Positions 1-9,622 are shown, numbered from the stretch's first letter. The stretch: 64,000 nucleotides of DNA from Variovorax paradoxus (GCA_016806145.1 CP063166.1:1674001-1738000), one strand, 5' to 3'. The notes: generated by a model from the letters alone, not told the origin. Translations and numbers: made by a program.

Positions 1-465
1 CGCCACCGCGCGCGCGAGCGCCACGCGCTGGCGCTGGCCGCCCGAGAGCTCGGCCGGGCGCTTGGCCTCGAGGCCGCCCAGGCGCACCAGGTCGACCAGT
101 TCGCCGACGGCGCGCTTCTCCTCGGCGGGCGCCACGCCGCGGATGCGCAGGCCATAGCCGATGTTGGCCGCCACCGTCATCTGCGGGAACAGCGCGTAGC
201 TCTGGAACACCATGCCCACGCCGCGCTGCTCGACCGGGCGCTGCGTCACGTCCTGGCCGCCGAAGGCGATGCGGCTGCCGGCATCGGGCGTTTCCAGGCC
301 CGCGATCAGCCGCAGCAGCGTGGTCTTGCCGCAGCCCGAGGGGCCGAGCAGCGCCAGCACCTCGCCGGCCTCCACCTGGAGGTCGGTGGGCTGCAGGCCG
401 CGCGTGCCGTCGGCATAGGTCTTGGCGCAGTGGGCGATGTCGATGGGGACGCGTTCAAGTTCCAT
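1..465 (-). CDS. ABC transporter ATP-binding protein (3' part outside window)
   Basis: Energises the importer encoded just upstream, at the inner face of the membrane. The first 155 codons are visible; the frame runs off the window edge. The Walker A motif GPSGCGKT lies at residues 41-48, a Q-loop near FQSYALFP follows, and the signature LSGGQRQRVALARA sits close to the edge. The fold is that of the PotA/FbpC/PhnT group serving polyamine, ferric-iron and 2-aminoethylphosphonate importers. The ATG at 463-465 overlaps the end of the permease gene by 11 nt, so it is the last visible gene of an operon. The substrate cannot be read from this part; Walker B lies outside the window. Confidence 0.93.
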   Translation of the reverse strand, partial: MELERVPIDIAHCAKTYADGTRGLQPTDLQVEAGEVLALLGPSGCGKTTLLRLIAGLETPDAGSRIAFGGQDVTQRPVEQRGVGMVFQSYALFPQMTVAANIGYGLRIRGVAPAEEKRAVGELVDLVRLGGLEAKRPAELSGGQRQRVALARAVA

Positions 466-1255
466 GGCGTTTCTGGATCAGGTGGGCGAGGTATTGCAGG
501 CCCCACAGCACGGGGAGGATGACGGCGAAGAAGACCAGCGTGTAGGCCGAGCCGATCTCGATGCGCATCGAGGCATAGCTGTCGGCCAGGCCCACGGGCA
601 GGGTGCGCGTGAGCGGGGTGTGCAGCATCCAGGTGAGGTTGAACTCGCCCACCGAGAGCGTGAACACCATCAGGCTGCCGGCCACGATGGCGGGGAACAC
701 GGCCGGCACCAGGATGCCCATGAAGCGCTGGCGGAAGCTCGCGCCCAGCGTGCGCGCGGCTTCCTCGAGCGCGAGCAGCTCGTGGCGCTGGAAGGCCGAG
801 CTCACGGTGCGCACCATGAAGGGCAGCGTGAACACGACGTGGCCGACCAGGATGAAGGCGAAGCTCTGGCGGAAGGCCGTGAGCTGGCCGTAGGCGAGGA
901 TCAGCGCGAGCGCGGTCGCCAGGCCCGGCACCGCGACCGGCAGGGTCAGCAGTTCCTCGAAGACATGGGCCGCGCGCGAGCGGCTGCGCGCCAGCGCATA
1001 GGCGCAGGGCACGCCGAGCAGCACGGTGCAGGCGACGCAGGCTGCGGCCAGCGCGAGCGACCAGCCGACGGTGCCGCCGTAGTTCTCCCACACCTCGCCG
1101 AGCCAGCGCAGGGTGAGGCCGCTCTTCAGGCCGGTGCTGTAGTTGTTGACCAGGCCGGCCATCACCGACAGCAGCATCGGCGCGATCATGAACAGGCTCA
1201 CGACCAGCGTGATCGCGAGCAGGAAGGGGGCCTGGGGCCGGGTGTTCGTTCGCAT
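455..1255 (-). CDS. ABC transporter permease, second subunit (PhnV/PotC-like)
   Basis: Inner-membrane permease of 266 aa with about six hydrophobic segments, one at residues 11-33. The cytoplasmic coupling stretch EEAARTLGASFRQRF (EAA loop) is near residue 165 and would dock on the ATPase. Size and order (binding protein, permease, permease, ATPase) fit the PotBC/FbpB/PhnUV superfamily. It starts 7 nt after the preceding permease and overlaps the ATPase gene. Assignment to the 2-aminoethylphosphonate (PhnV) branch is a guess from overall resemblance; iron or polyamine remain possible. Confidence 0.9.
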   Translation of the reverse strand: MRTNTRPQAPFLLAITLVVSLFMIAPMLLSVMAGLVNNYSTGLKSGLTLRWLGEVWENYGGTVGWSLALAAACVACTVLLGVPCAYALARSRSRAAHVFEELLTLPVAVPGLATALALILAYGQLTAFRQSFAFILVGHVVFTLPFMVRTVSSAFQRHELLALEEAARTLGASFRQRFMGILVPAVFPAIVAGSLMVFTLSVGEFNLTWMLHTPLTRTLPVGLADSYASMRIEIGSAYTLVFFAVILPVLWGLQYLAHLIQKRHGT

Positions 1256-1262
1256 GGCGGCC

Positions 1263-2114
1263 TCAGCGTGCGACTGGGTTCGCGCCGAAGCGGCGCGCGG
1301 CGAACAGCACCAGCCAGGTCACGAGGCCGAGCGCGATCGACAGCGAGGCCGCGAGCGCGAAGTTCGCGTAGTTGGTGAACTCGTTGTAGATGGTGATCGG
1401 GATCACCTCGAACTTGCTCGCGAGCGTGAAGGCGGTGCCGAAGGCGCCCATCGAGGTCGCGAACAGGATCGCGCCGCAGGCCAGCGTGGTGGGCGCGAGT
1501 TCGGGCATCCACACGTCGCGCGCCACGCGCAGCCGCGAGGCGCCAAGCGAGCGCGCGGCTTCCTCGAGCTGCAGGTTCATGGCCTCGGCCGCGGCCGCGT
1601 AGGTGGCGATGGCGCGTGGCAGCGAGAAGTACAGGTAGGCCAGGAACAGCCCGAGCAGGCCGTAGGCGAAGGTGATGCGCTCGCCGATCAGGGCGTCGCT
1701 CAGGCTCGCCACCACGCCCTGGCGGCCGCCGAGCAGGATCACGAAGAAGCCGATGATCACGCCCGGAAAGGACAGCGGCAAGGTGAGCAGCGACAGCAGC
1801 ACGCGCCGGCCCCAGAAGGCATGGCGCGCGAGGTAGATGCCCACGGCCGCGCCGAGCACCAGCGTGGCCAGCGTGACCGCCGCCGACAGCAGCACGGTGT
1901 TGGCCATGCTCTGCAGGTAGCGCGCGTCGGTCAGCACGGCGAAGTAGGTGGCCCAGCCCTTGTCGGCGGGCAGCGCGAGCAGCCGCACCACCGGCAGCAG
2001 CCAGAAGGCCGCGAAGAAGGCGGCCGCGGGCAGGGCGCAGGCCAGCAGCCGCCAGCGCGGGGTCCAGACGCCGGAGGCGCCGTCCGAAGGCATCGTGGCG
2101 GTGGCCTGCGTCAT
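1263..2114 (-). CDS. ABC transporter permease, first subunit (PhnU/PotB-like)
   Basis: Inner-membrane permease of 283 aa. A short hydrophilic N-terminus is followed by a first membrane helix at about residues 24-48 and several more. The EAA loop EEAARSLGASRLRVARD lies near residue 185, as expected for the partner of the neighbouring permease. It lies 15 nt after the binding-protein gene and 7 nt before the second permease, so the four transporter genes are one transcription unit. Substrate unknown from sequence. Confidence 0.9.
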   Translation of the reverse strand: MTQATATMPSDGASGVWTPRWRLLACALPAAAFFAAFWLLPVVRLLALPADKGWATYFAVLTDARYLQSMANTVLLSAAVTLATLVLGAAVGIYLARHAFWGRRVLLSLLTLPLSFPGVIIGFFVILLGGRQGVVASLSDALIGERITFAYGLLGLFLAYLYFSLPRAIATYAAAAEAMNLQLEEAARSLGASRLRVARDVWMPELAPTTLACGAILFATSMGAFGTAFTLASKFEVIPITIYNEFTNYANFALAASLSIALGLVTWLVLFAARRFGANPVAR

Positions 2115-2129
2115 CTCATGCGGTTCGGC

Positions 2130-3143
2130 TCAGCGCACTTCCTTCAGGTACTCGTCGGAGAAGGCGCGCTGCGCCGCGGCCATGCGGCCGTAGTCCACGC
2201 TCTTGGCGCGCGCGTAGTCGCTCGCGGGCAGGAACTGGGCCTCGATCTCCTTGGGCATCGCGCCGGCGCGCACCGGGCGCAGGTAGGCCTTGGCCCAGAT
2301 CGCCTGGCCCTCGTCGGACAGCGTGAAGTCCAGCACCTTCTTGGCGTCGGCCGCGTGCGGCGCCTTGGCCACCAGGCTCATCACGTAGGGCACGGCCAGC
2401 GTGCCTTCGCTCGGGATCACGAAGGCGACGTTGGCCTTGTCCTTGTACTTCGCGCGGTAGGCGTTGAAGTCGTAGTCGAGCAGGATCGCGATCTCGCCCG
2501 AGAGCACGCGCGCGTACGAGGTCTGCTTGGGCACGATCGGCTCGTTCTTCTGCAGCGCCTTGAAGTAGTCGATGGCCGGCTTGAAGTTGTCGAGCGTGCC
2601 GCCGCGCGCCTCGTTCACCGCGACCGCGCCGACGTAGCCGACGAAGGCCGAGGCCGGGTCGAGGTAGCCGATCAGGCCCTTGTACTCGGGCTTGAGCAGG
2701 TCGGCCCATGACTTCGGGACCGGCTTGCCCTTGAGCGCGTCGACGTTGACCATGAAGCCCAGCGTGCCCGAGTGGATGGTGAACCAGTTGCCGGCAGGGT
2801 CCTTGAGGCCGTCGGGGATGTCCTTCCAGGCGGCCGGCTTGTAGGGCTCGACCAGGCCGTCCTTGGCGGCCTGCACCGCGAAGGTCACGCCGAGGTAGGT
2901 GACGTCGGCCACCGGGCTGGCCTTCTCGGCCGCCATCTGCGCGAGCGACTGGCCCGAGTTCTTGTTGTCGGGCGGCACGGTGATGCCGGTCTTGGCCTTG
3001 ATTGCCTTCAGCTGGGTGCCCCAGTCGGCCCATTCGGTCGGGCAGTTGTAGCAGATGGCGGTCTGCGCGAAGGCGGCGCTGCCGCCGACGAGCGCGGCGG
3101 CGAGCAGGCCGAGGCGCGCGATGTGGCGCAAGGAAGAGGACAT
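2130..3143 (-). CDS. Periplasmic solute-binding protein of ABC importer
   Basis: 337 aa with a classic Sec signal peptide: basic start, hydrophobic core LLAAALVGG, cleavage after AFA near residue 26. The mature protein looks like family 1 extracellular binding proteins of the iron/polyamine/aminoethylphosphonate cluster (two lobes, long central segment with DPASAFVGY). Mature residues include a CYNC pair that could form a disulfide. It captures the ligand in the periplasm and delivers it to the two permeases encoded next. An AGGAG ribosome site lies 8 nt before the ATG. Preceded by a LacI regulator gene in the same direction. Ligand not determinable by eye. Confidence 0.9.
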   Translation of the reverse strand: MSSSLRHIARLGLLAAALVGGSAAFAQTAICYNCPTEWADWGTQLKAIKAKTGITVPPDNKNSGQSLAQMAAEKASPVADVTYLGVTFAVQAAKDGLVEPYKPAAWKDIPDGLKDPAGNWFTIHSGTLGFMVNVDALKGKPVPKSWADLLKPEYKGLIGYLDPASAFVGYVGAVAVNEARGGTLDNFKPAIDYFKALQKNEPIVPKQTSYARVLSGEIAILLDYDFNAYRAKYKDKANVAFVIPSEGTLAVPYVMSLVAKAPHAADAKKVLDFTLSDEGQAIWAKAYLRPVRAGAMPKEIEAQFLPASDYARAKSVDYGRMAAAQRAFSDEYLKEVR

Positions 3144-3194
3144 GGGAGAAGCTCCTGTGGCGGGGTGGGTTGAAGCGGTCGGGAGAAAAGGGCG

Positions 3195-4214
3195 TCAGGC
3201 GATGTCGCCCGGGTCGCCGTCGGGCGCGGCGGCGCACGATTCGCCGTCGCGGAACACGTGGGGCAGCAGCAGGCTGGCGTCGGCGTCGAGCGCGCCGCCG
3301 CCGGCCATGGCCTGGATCAGCAGCTCGACGCCGTGGCGGCCGATGTCGCTGTTGGGCTGCGCGATGGTGCTGAGCGCGGGCGTGAGGTCCTCGCCGAGCG
3401 CGATGCCGTCGAAGCCGATCACGCTGAGGTCGGCGGGCACGGCCAGGCCGCTGCGGTGCGCGGCGCGGATGCTGCGGATGGCCAGCAGGTCGTTCGAGCA
3501 GACCAGCGCGCTGGGCCGGTGGCGCAACTGCAGCAGCCGCGCGAGCCGGTCGACCGCGCTCTCGACGAAGGGCACCTCGACCAGCGGCTGCGGCTTGAGG
3601 CCCGCGTCGGCCATGCCCTTCTGGTAGCCGCGGTAGCGCTGCTGCGCGCGGTCGGAGGCCGCCAGCGTGCCGCTGACCATCGCGATGCGCCGGTGGCCCA
3701 AGAGCACCAGCCGGGCCACCGCGTCGGCGACGGCGGCCTCGTTGTCGACCGTGACGCAGGGATGCGCGGGATGGCGGTTGTAAGCCAGCACGTAGGGCAC
3801 GCGCTGGGCACGCAGCCGCTCGAGCGCCTTCGAGGTCGAGGGGTTGGAGACCACGAGGATCAGGCCGTCGACATTGCCGGCCAAGAGCATGTGGACCGCG
3901 CGTTCCTCCTCGTCGAGCCTGTAGCCGGTGGTGACGGGAATGATCGCGTAGCCGCCCGCCACGGCCGCCTGCGCGATGCCCTGCAGGCATTCGGCGAAGG
4001 TGGGGTTCAGCAGCGTGGGCAGCACCACGCCGAGCACGCGGCTGCGCTGGGTGCGCAGCGTGCGAGCGCTGGCGTTCGGCAGGTAGTCGAGCTCGCGCGC
4101 CGCGCGCTCGACCAGGTCGCGCGTGGCGCCGCTGACCTTGTCGGGGAAATTGAAGACGCGCGAGACGGTGGCGACGGACACGCCGGCCTTGGCCGCGACT
4201 GCCTGTATGCTCAT
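3195..4214 (-). CDS. LacI-family transcriptional regulator
   Basis: 339 aa. The N-terminal helix-turn-helix (residues 2-25, AVAAKAGVSVATVSRVFN) and hinge helix (LPNASARTL) are typical LacI/GalR; the rest is a periplasmic-binding-like effector domain ending near DGIALGEDLTPALSTI. It probably represses itself and the downstream importer. A perfect palindrome lies 12 nt before its start codon, and no second copy is visible before the binding-protein gene 52 nt downstream, so one operator likely controls all five genes. LacI regulators usually sense sugars or nucleosides, which is a little unexpected beside an iron/polyamine-type importer. Confidence 0.93.
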   Translation of the reverse strand: MSIQAVAAKAGVSVATVSRVFNFPDKVSGATRDLVERAARELDYLPNASARTLRTQRSRVLGVVLPTLLNPTFAECLQGIAQAAVAGGYAIIPVTTGYRLDEEERAVHMLLAGNVDGLILVVSNPSTSKALERLRAQRVPYVLAYNRHPAHPCVTVDNEAAVADAVARLVLLGHRRIAMVSGTLAASDRAQQRYRGYQKGMADAGLKPQPLVEVPFVESAVDRLARLLQLRHRPSALVCSNDLLAIRSIRAAHRSGLAVPADLSVIGFDGIALGEDLTPALSTIAQPNSDIGRHGVELLIQAMAGGGALDADASLLLPHVFRDGESCAAAPDGDPGDIA

Positions 4215-4225
4215 CGGTGGGTGCT

Positions 4226-4241
4226 ATGTAATCGATTACAT
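4226..4241. promoter_or_regulatory. Palindromic LacI-type operator
   Basis: The 16-bp sequence ATGTAATCGATTACAT is a perfect palindrome with the central CG that LacI/GalR operators share, and it lies 12 nt upstream of the lacI-type start codon. It stands out as an AT-rich patch in GC-rich DNA. Autoregulation by the adjacent protein is inference. Confidence 0.75.
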
Positions 4242-4310
4242 TGGACCGCGGCAGTATGACCTCGCCATGACAGCGCGGGATCGATGAAAACCCGTGCGCC
4301 CGAATGCGCG

Positions 4311-4341
4311 AAGGGCGCGCCGGGAATCCCGGCGCGCCCTT
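4311..4341 (-). terminator. Strong hairpin after lspA
   Basis: Perfect 15-bp inverted repeat (AAGGGCGCGCCGGGA and its complement around one base) 28 nt beyond the lspA stop codon. There is no T-run after it on the minus strand (six Ts come before it), so it may stop transcription with help or stabilise the mRNA end. Confidence 0.5.
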
Positions 4342-4368
4342 CAAGGGAGCAAAAAAGACGGTGGGCCG

Positions 4369-4881
4369 CTACTTGCCGCGCCGCACCCTGCGGATCTCGT
4401 CGAGGATCAGGCAGATCGCGCCGAGCGTGATCGCGCTGTCGGCCGCGTTGAAGGCCGGGAAGTACCAGCCGCCCGCGTGGAAGCTCAGGAAGTCCACCAC
4501 GTAGCCGTGCATCATCCGGTCGACCACGTTGCCGATGGCGCCGCCCAGGATGCAGGCCATGGCGAACGAGAACAGCTTCTGGCCCGCGTGCGACTTCAGC
4601 ATCCAGACGATGAACACGGCCGCCGCCACGCCGATGCCGGTGAACAGCCAGCGCTGCCAGCCCGAATGGTCGGCCAGGAACGAGAAGGCCGCGCCCGTGT
4701 TGTGCGCGCGCACGACGTTGAAGAAGCTGGTGACGTAGGTGGCGTCGCCGAGCTTGTAGTAGCCGAGGATCAGCGTCTTGGTGAACTGGTCGATGATCAC
4801 GATGATCAGCGCCAGCGCGAGCCAGGGCCAGATGCCGGTGCCGCGCGAGCGCGAGGCCGAGACGGTGCGGGTGGCGGCCAT
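4369..4881 (-). CDS. lspA: Lipoprotein signal peptidase (signal peptidase II)
   Basis: Inner-membrane aspartyl protease that cleaves prolipoprotein signal peptides before the lipidated cysteine. 170 aa, the usual length, with four hydrophobic segments. Both family blocks are present: [19 protein letters not shown] and [13 protein letters not shown], each carrying one of the two catalytic aspartates. The start codon overlaps the ileS stop by one base (TGATG), so the two are translationally coupled, as in most proteobacteria. Confidence 0.97.
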   Translation of the reverse strand: MAATRTVSASRSRGTGIWPWLALALIIVIIDQFTKTLILGYYKLGDATYVTSFFNVVRAHNTGAAFSFLADHSGWQRWLFTGIGVAAAVFIVWMLKSHAGQKLFSFAMACILGGAIGNVVDRMMHGYVVDFLSFHAGGWYFPAFNAADSAITLGAICLILDEIRRVRRGK

Positions 4882-7733
4882 CAGGCGAAGCTCCTCGATT
4901 CGCCGGCGCCGAACAGGTTGCTGGTGCAGCGACCGCAGATCGTCGGATGGGCCGGGTCGTGGCCCACGTCCTCGCGGTAATGCCAGCAGCGCTCGCATTT
5001 CTGCGCCGTGCTCGGCACGACCGCCGTGGCCAGCGCCTCGCCCGCGGCCAGCTCGATCGCCGAGGCGATGAAGACGAACTTCAGGTCCTCGCCGAGCGAA
5101 CCCAGCAGCGCGAAGTCCTCGGCCGGTGCCGTCACGCGCAGGTTGGCCTGCAGCGAGGAGCCGACCTTGCCGTCGGCGCGCACCGTCTCGATTTCCTTGT
5201 TGACCGCGTCGCGGATCTCGCGGATGCGGCCCCACTTGGCGAGCAGGGCTTCGTCGGGCGCGTCGAAGCGGCTGTAGGTCTGGGTGAAGATCGAGTCGCC
5301 GGGCGCGCCGGTGCCGACGAGCTTCCAGGCCTCCTCGGCCGTGAAGCTCAGGAACGGCGCCATCCAGCGCAGCATCGCCTGCGCGATGTGCCACAGCGCG
5401 GTCTGCGCGCTGCGGCGCGCGCGCGAGCCGGGCGCGGTGGTGTAGAGGCGGTCCTTCAGGATGTCGAGGTAGAAGCCGCCGAGGTCTTCCGAGCAGTAGA
5501 TCTGCAGCTTGGCGACCACCGGGTGGAACTCGTACACCTTGTAGTGCGCGAGGATCTCGTCCTGGAACTGCGCGGCGCGCGCGAGCGCGTAGCGGTCGAT
5601 CTCGAACAGCTCCGACAGGGGCAGCGCGTCCTTCGCGACGTCGAAGTCGCTGGTGTTGGCCAGCAGGAAGCGCAGCGTGTTGCGGATGCGGCGGTAGGCG
5701 TCGACCACGCGCGCGAGGATCTTGTCGTCGCCCGCGATGTCGCCCGAATAGTCGCTCGCGGCCACCCACAGGCGGATGATCTCCGAGCCCAGCTTGTTGC
5801 TGATCTCCTGCGGATCGATGCCGTTCTTGAGCGACTTGCTCATCTTGATGCCCTTGGCATCGACGGTGAAGCCGTGCGTGAGCAGGCCCTTGTAGGGCGC
5901 GCGGTCTTCGAGCGCGCAGGCCAGCAGCAGCGACGAGTGGAACCAGCCGCGATGCTGGTCGTGGCCCTCGAGGTAGAGGTCGGCCTCGGGGCCGGTCTCG
6001 TGGTGCACCGTGGGGTGCGTGCCGCGCAGCACGTGATAGAAGGTCGAGCCCGAGTCGAACCACACCTCGAGGATGTCGGTGCTCTTGGTGTAGCTCGGCG
6101 CATCCTCGGCGCCGAGGATCTCTTCGACCGTCACGCGGCTCCAGGCCTCGATGCCGCCCTTCTCGACGATGTCGGCGGCCTGGTCGAGGATCTCCATCGT
6201 GCGCGGATGCAGCTCGCCCGAATCCTTGTGCAGGAAGAACGGGATCGGCACGCCCCAGCTGCGCTGGCGGCTGATGCACCAGTCGGGCCGGCCGGCGATC
6301 ATGTCGTGCAGGCGGGCCTTGCCGTTCTCCGGATAGAAGCTGGTCTCTTCGATCGCGTCGAGCGCGGTCTGGCGCAGCGTCTTGGGCGCCTTGTCCTTGG
6401 TGAACACGCCCTCGCCCTCGTCCATGCGGATGAACCACTGGGCCGCGGCGCGGTAGATCACCGGCGTCTTGTGGCGCCAGCAATGCGGGTAGCTGTGGCT
6501 GATGGTCTCGGTGGTCAGCAGGCGGTTGGCATCGCGCAGCGCGGCGATGATCACCGGCACGGCCTTCCAGATGTTCTGGCCGCCGAACAGCGGGAAATCG
6601 GGCGCGTAGCTGCCGTTGCCCTGCACCGGGTTCAGGATGTCGTCGTAGGCCACGCCATGGGCGACGCAGGAGTTGAAGTCGTCCAGGCCGTAGGCGGGCG
6701 AGGAGTGGACCAGGCCGGTGCCGTCGGTGGCGGTGGCGTAATCGGCCAGGTAGATCGGCGACAGGCGGCGGTAGCCCGCGTCCACGTCGTACAGCGGATG
6801 CTCGAACTCGAGCCCGCCGAGCGCCTCGCCCTTGACGGTGGCGATCACCTTGCCGTCGAGCGCATAGCGCGTCATGCACATCTCGACCAGCGAGGCGGCC
6901 AGGATCAGCAGGCCGCGCTCGGTGTCGACCAGCGCGTACTCGAGCTCGGGATTGAGGTTGAGCGCCTGGTTGGCCGGGATGGTCCAGGCGGTGGTGGTCC
7001 AGATGACCGCGAAGACGTCGCCCAGCGCATCGGGCCGGCCGAAGGCGGCGAGCACCTTCTCGCGCTCGTGCGCCTTGAAGGCCACGTCGATGGTCTGGCT
7101 CTTCTTGTCGGCGTATTCGATCTCGAACTCGGCCAGCGAGGAACCGCAGTCGAAGCACCAGTAGACCGGCTTCAGGCCGCGGTAGACGAAGCCGCGCTCG
7201 ATCACGCGCTTGAACGCGCGCAGCTCGCCGGCCTCGTTGGCGAAGTCCATGGTCTTGTAGGGATGGTCCCATTCGCCCAGCACGCCCAGGCGCTGGAAGT
7301 CGGCCATCTGCTGCGCGATCTGCTCGGTGGCGTAGGCGCGGCTCTTGGCCTGCATCTCGTCGCGGCTCAGGTTGCGGCCGTACTGCTTCTCGATGGCGTT
7401 CTCGATCGGCAGGCCGTGGCAGTCCCAGCCCGGCACGTAGAGCGCGTCGTAGCCCTCGAGCTGGCGCGCCTTGGTGATCATGTCCTTCAGGATCTTGTTC
7501 ACCGCGTGGCCCATGTGGATCTGGCCGTTGGCGTAGGGCGGGCCGTCGTGCAGGATGAACTTGGGCGCGCCGCGGCGGGCCAGGCGCAGGCGGTGGTAGG
7601 TGCCGTGCTCGGCGTCGTTCCATTCCTTGACCCAGCCCGGTTCGCGCTTGGGCAGGTCGCCGCGCATCGGGAAGGGGGTGTCGGGCAGGTTCAGCGTGGA
7701 ACGGTAATCGGTGGGGGCAGCAGCGTCAGACAT
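4881..7733 (-). CDS. ileS: Isoleucyl-tRNA synthetase
   Basis: 950 aa class I synthetase that charges tRNA-Ile and edits mischarged valine. The HIGH-type motif is at the N-terminus ([15 protein letters not shown], near residue 65), KMSKSL is near residue 635, and the editing domain lies between. The C-terminal zinc-finger cysteines are seen in CERCW and CGRC, about 20 residues apart. Located between ribF and lspA, the conserved order. The full length matches the bacterial type with C-terminal zinc domain. Confidence 0.98.
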   Translation of the reverse strand: MSDAAAPTDYRSTLNLPDTPFPMRGDLPKREPGWVKEWNDAEHGTYHRLRLARRGAPKFILHDGPPYANGQIHMGHAVNKILKDMITKARQLEGYDALYVPGWDCHGLPIENAIEKQYGRNLSRDEMQAKSRAYATEQIAQQMADFQRLGVLGEWDHPYKTMDFANEAGELRAFKRVIERGFVYRGLKPVYWCFDCGSSLAEFEIEYADKKSQTIDVAFKAHEREKVLAAFGRPDALGDVFAVIWTTTAWTIPANQALNLNPELEYALVDTERGLLILAASLVEMCMTRYALDGKVIATVKGEALGGLEFEHPLYDVDAGYRRLSPIYLADYATATDGTGLVHSSPAYGLDDFNSCVAHGVAYDDILNPVQGNGSYAPDFPLFGGQNIWKAVPVIIAALRDANRLLTTETISHSYPHCWRHKTPVIYRAAAQWFIRMDEGEGVFTKDKAPKTLRQTALDAIEETSFYPENGKARLHDMIAGRPDWCISRQRSWGVPIPFFLHKDSGELHPRTMEILDQAADIVEKGGIEAWSRVTVEEILGAEDAPSYTKSTDILEVWFDSGSTFYHVLRGTHPTVHHETGPEADLYLEGHDQHRGWFHSSLLLACALEDRAPYKGLLTHGFTVDAKGIKMSKSLKNGIDPQEISNKLGSEIIRLWVAASDYSGDIAGDDKILARVVDAYRRIRNTLRFLLANTSDFDVAKDALPLSELFEIDRYALARAAQFQDEILAHYKVYEFHPVVAKLQIYCSEDLGGFYLDILKDRLYTTAPGSRARRSAQTALWHIAQAMLRWMAPFLSFTAEEAWKLVGTGAPGDSIFTQTYSRFDAPDEALLAKWGRIREIRDAVNKEIETVRADGKVGSSLQANLRVTAPAEDFALLGSLGEDLKFVFIASAIELAAGEALATAVVPSTAQKCERCWHYREDVGHDPAHPTICGRCTSNLFGAGESRSFA

Positions 7734-7752
7734 GTTGGGGGTGCGAAACAGT

Positions 7753-7834
7753 GGGCTTCGACAGGCTCAGCCCGAACGGCACAAAGGGCGTCGGTGCGGA
7801 AGAAAAGCCGTTCGCCCTGAGCTTGTCGAAGGGC
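7753..7834. repeat. Inverted REP-like repeat between ribF and ileS
   Basis: Two 28-bp arms, 7753-7780 and 7807-7834, are inverted copies of each other with five mismatches and a 26-bp spacer. The core is CTTCGACAGGCTCAG / CTGAGCTTGTCGAAG. This family of intergenic repeats is common in proteobacterial genomes. A related hairpin occurs at 13045-13070. It lies in the 122-bp gap of the ribF-ileS unit and could act on mRNA processing. Confidence 0.75.
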
Positions 7835-7855
7835 GGCAGCACGGAGCGTGCAGGG

Positions 7856-8893
7856 CTAAATTCGATCGCGCGTGGTCTGGCGGTGGGTTTCTGCGTGGGT
7901 GGATGCAAAGAAGGCACGCGCGTCGCGTCCATCCTTCGCGATGCCCGCGGTGAGGGCTTCGAGGCTGGTGTAGCGCAATTCGTCGTGCAATTTGTGCAGC
8001 AGTTCCACGCGCACGATTTTACCGTAGGCCCCTTCGGCGCCCAGGTGAGAGGGCCACTCGAGGCAGTGGGTCTCGAGCAGGACCCGGCCGGCATTGACGT
8101 CGTTCGGGTCGAGCGAGGGCCGCACGCCGAGGTTGGCGACGCCGGGCAGCGGCCGCTCGGACAGGCCATGCACCAGCACCACGAAGATGCCGCTGGCCGC
8201 GGGTTTCCAGTGCTTGAAGCGCAGGTTGAGGGTGCGGAAGCCGTCGTCCTGCCCCGGTGCCGAAGCGCCGAGCGCGCGGCCCAGCTTGCGCCCGTGCACC
8301 ACGTGGCCCGAGATGGCGTAGGGCCGGCCCAGCAGGGTCTGGGCGTCGGCCATGCGGCCTTCGGCCAGCGCCTCGCGCACGGCCGAGCTCGACACGCGCA
8401 GGCCGTGCACCTCGTAGCTGTTCATGCGCGCGACGTCGAAGCCGCGGGCATCGCCGGCCGCGTCGAGCATGGCGTAGTCGCCCGCGCGCCGGGCGCCGAA
8501 GCGGAAGTCGTCGCCCACCAGCACGTAGCGCGCGCCCAGGCCGTCGACCAGCACGTTCTGGATGAATTCCTCGGGCGACTGCGAAGCGAGCCGGGCATCG
8601 AAGGGCAGCACCACGGTCTGCGCCACGCCGCAGGCGGCCAGCTCGCCGAGCTTGTCGCGCAGCGTGCCGATGCGCGCCGGCGCGAGTTCGGGCTTCTTCG
8701 CGAGCGCGGCGAAATAGTCGCGCGGATGGGGCTCGAAGGTCAGCACGCAGCTCGGCAGGCCGCGTTGCCGCGCCTCGGTCTGCAGGAGCGCCAGCATGGC
8801 CTGGTGGCCGCGGTGGACGCCGTCGAAATTGCCGATGGTCAAGGCGCAGGCCGGAGCCACGCCCGGGTGCCGGAAGCCGCGGAAAACCTGCAT
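7856..8893 (-). CDS. ribF: Bifunctional riboflavin kinase / FAD synthetase
   Basis: 345 aa cytoplasmic enzyme making FMN and FAD from riboflavin. The N-terminal adenylyltransferase half shows LTIGNFDGVHRGH (the GxFDGVHxGH nucleotide-binding motif, near residue 16) and GDDFRFG. A linker SSSAVREAL leads into the flavokinase half with GVANLGVRPSL and a C-terminal EALTAGIAKDGRDAR. The start chosen (MQVFRGFRHP) matches family N-termini; an in-frame ATG 16 codons upstream is less likely. First gene of ribF-ileS-lspA. Confidence 0.96.
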   Translation of the reverse strand: MQVFRGFRHPGVAPACALTIGNFDGVHRGHQAMLALLQTEARQRGLPSCVLTFEPHPRDYFAALAKKPELAPARIGTLRDKLGELAACGVAQTVVLPFDARLASQSPEEFIQNVLVDGLGARYVLVGDDFRFGARRAGDYAMLDAAGDARGFDVARMNSYEVHGLRVSSSAVREALAEGRMADAQTLLGRPYAISGHVVHGRKLGRALGASAPGQDDGFRTLNLRFKHWKPAASGIFVVLVHGLSERPLPGVANLGVRPSLDPNDVNAGRVLLETHCLEWPSHLGAEGAYGKIVRVELLHKLHDELRYTSLEALTAGIAKDGRDARAFFASTHAETHRQTTRDRI

Positions 8894-8952
8894 GGGTGAA
8901 TATCTTTTTGATAGCGCCTGTCGCCCGCCGAATGGGCTCATCAGGCCGTTTT

Positions 8953-8976
8953 GTCACAAAGCCGGTATATTGTGAC
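8953..8976. promoter_or_regulatory. Inverted repeat in ribF/HNH divergent region
   Basis: GTCACAA and TTGTGAC arms (7 bp each, 10-bp spacer) enclose TATATT, a fair -10 element reading toward the HNH gene. This could be a regulator site for either divergent gene. No partner regulator is identifiable. Confidence 0.35.
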
Positions 8977-9061
8977 GCAGTGCGCCGATCCGCGAGGTCG
9001 CCGACGCGCTCCGTGTCCCGGGTCTCTCCGTGTTTCTTTCGTTCTGTCGAGGAGGCGTGTG

Positions 9062-9622
9062 GTGAAGGTCTTGAAGCTGTCGGCCCAAGGGCTGCCCCAG
9101 TCGTGGATTTCGCTCGAACAGGCGGTGATCCACTATGCAGCGGACGAAGTCCGCTGGGAGGCTGGCGGCCAGGTGGCCCTGTTCCGCGGCGGCCACAACG
9201 CGATGACGGGCGAGCAGTCGCAGATTGCCGTCAACAGCATCATCGGCACCAAGGGCGTGCCGCGCATCAACCCCTTCACCCAGCGCCCGGGGCTCACCAA
9301 CAGCAAGCTGTTCGCGCGCGACCGCAACGTGTGCGCCTACTGCGGCGGCCACTTCCACGAAGACGAGCTGACCCGCGAGCACATCATTCCGTTCGCGCAG
9401 CGCGGCATCGACACCTGGATGAACGTGGTCACGGCCTGCAAGCCCTGCAACCACCGCAAGAGCAGCCGCACCCCCGAGCAGGCCAACATGCCGCTCTTGT
9501 ACGCGCCCTACGTGCCCAGCCTCTGGGAGGACTTCATCCTGCGCAACCGCCGCATCCTGGCGGACCAGATGGAATTCCTGATGGCGCACCTGCCGCAGAG
9601 CTCGCGGCTGCACGACAGCTAG
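9062..9622 (+). CDS. HNH endonuclease-fold protein
   Basis: 186 aa. The HNH core runs from about residue 89 to 140: CAYCGGHF (first zinc cysteine pair), REHIIPFAQRG (catalytic His), WMNVVTACKPCNHRK (Asn and second cysteine pair). The zinc-stabilised HNH fold cleaves DNA, but the cellular target is unknown. The GTG start is chosen because GGAGG ends 6 nt before it and the protein becomes homologue-like from there; the frame stays open upstream to 8951. Well conserved as a lone gene in Burkholderiales; no methylase or restriction partner is nearby. Confidence 0.85.
   Translation: MKVLKLSAQGLPQSWISLEQAVIHYAADEVRWEAGGQVALFRGGHNAMTGEQSQIAVNSIIGTKGVPRINPFTQRPGLTNSKLFARDRNVCAYCGGHFHEDELTREHIIPFAQRGIDTWMNVVTACKPCNHRKSSRTPEQANMPLLYAPYVPSLWEDFILRNRRILADQMEFLMAHLPQSSRLHDS

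Noticed and set aside
4947-7820. 957-codon open frame antisense to ileS
   Set aside because: Composition (His/Val/Gly/Arg rich) is the complement of ileS codons with no domain; stop codons are rare in this GC content.
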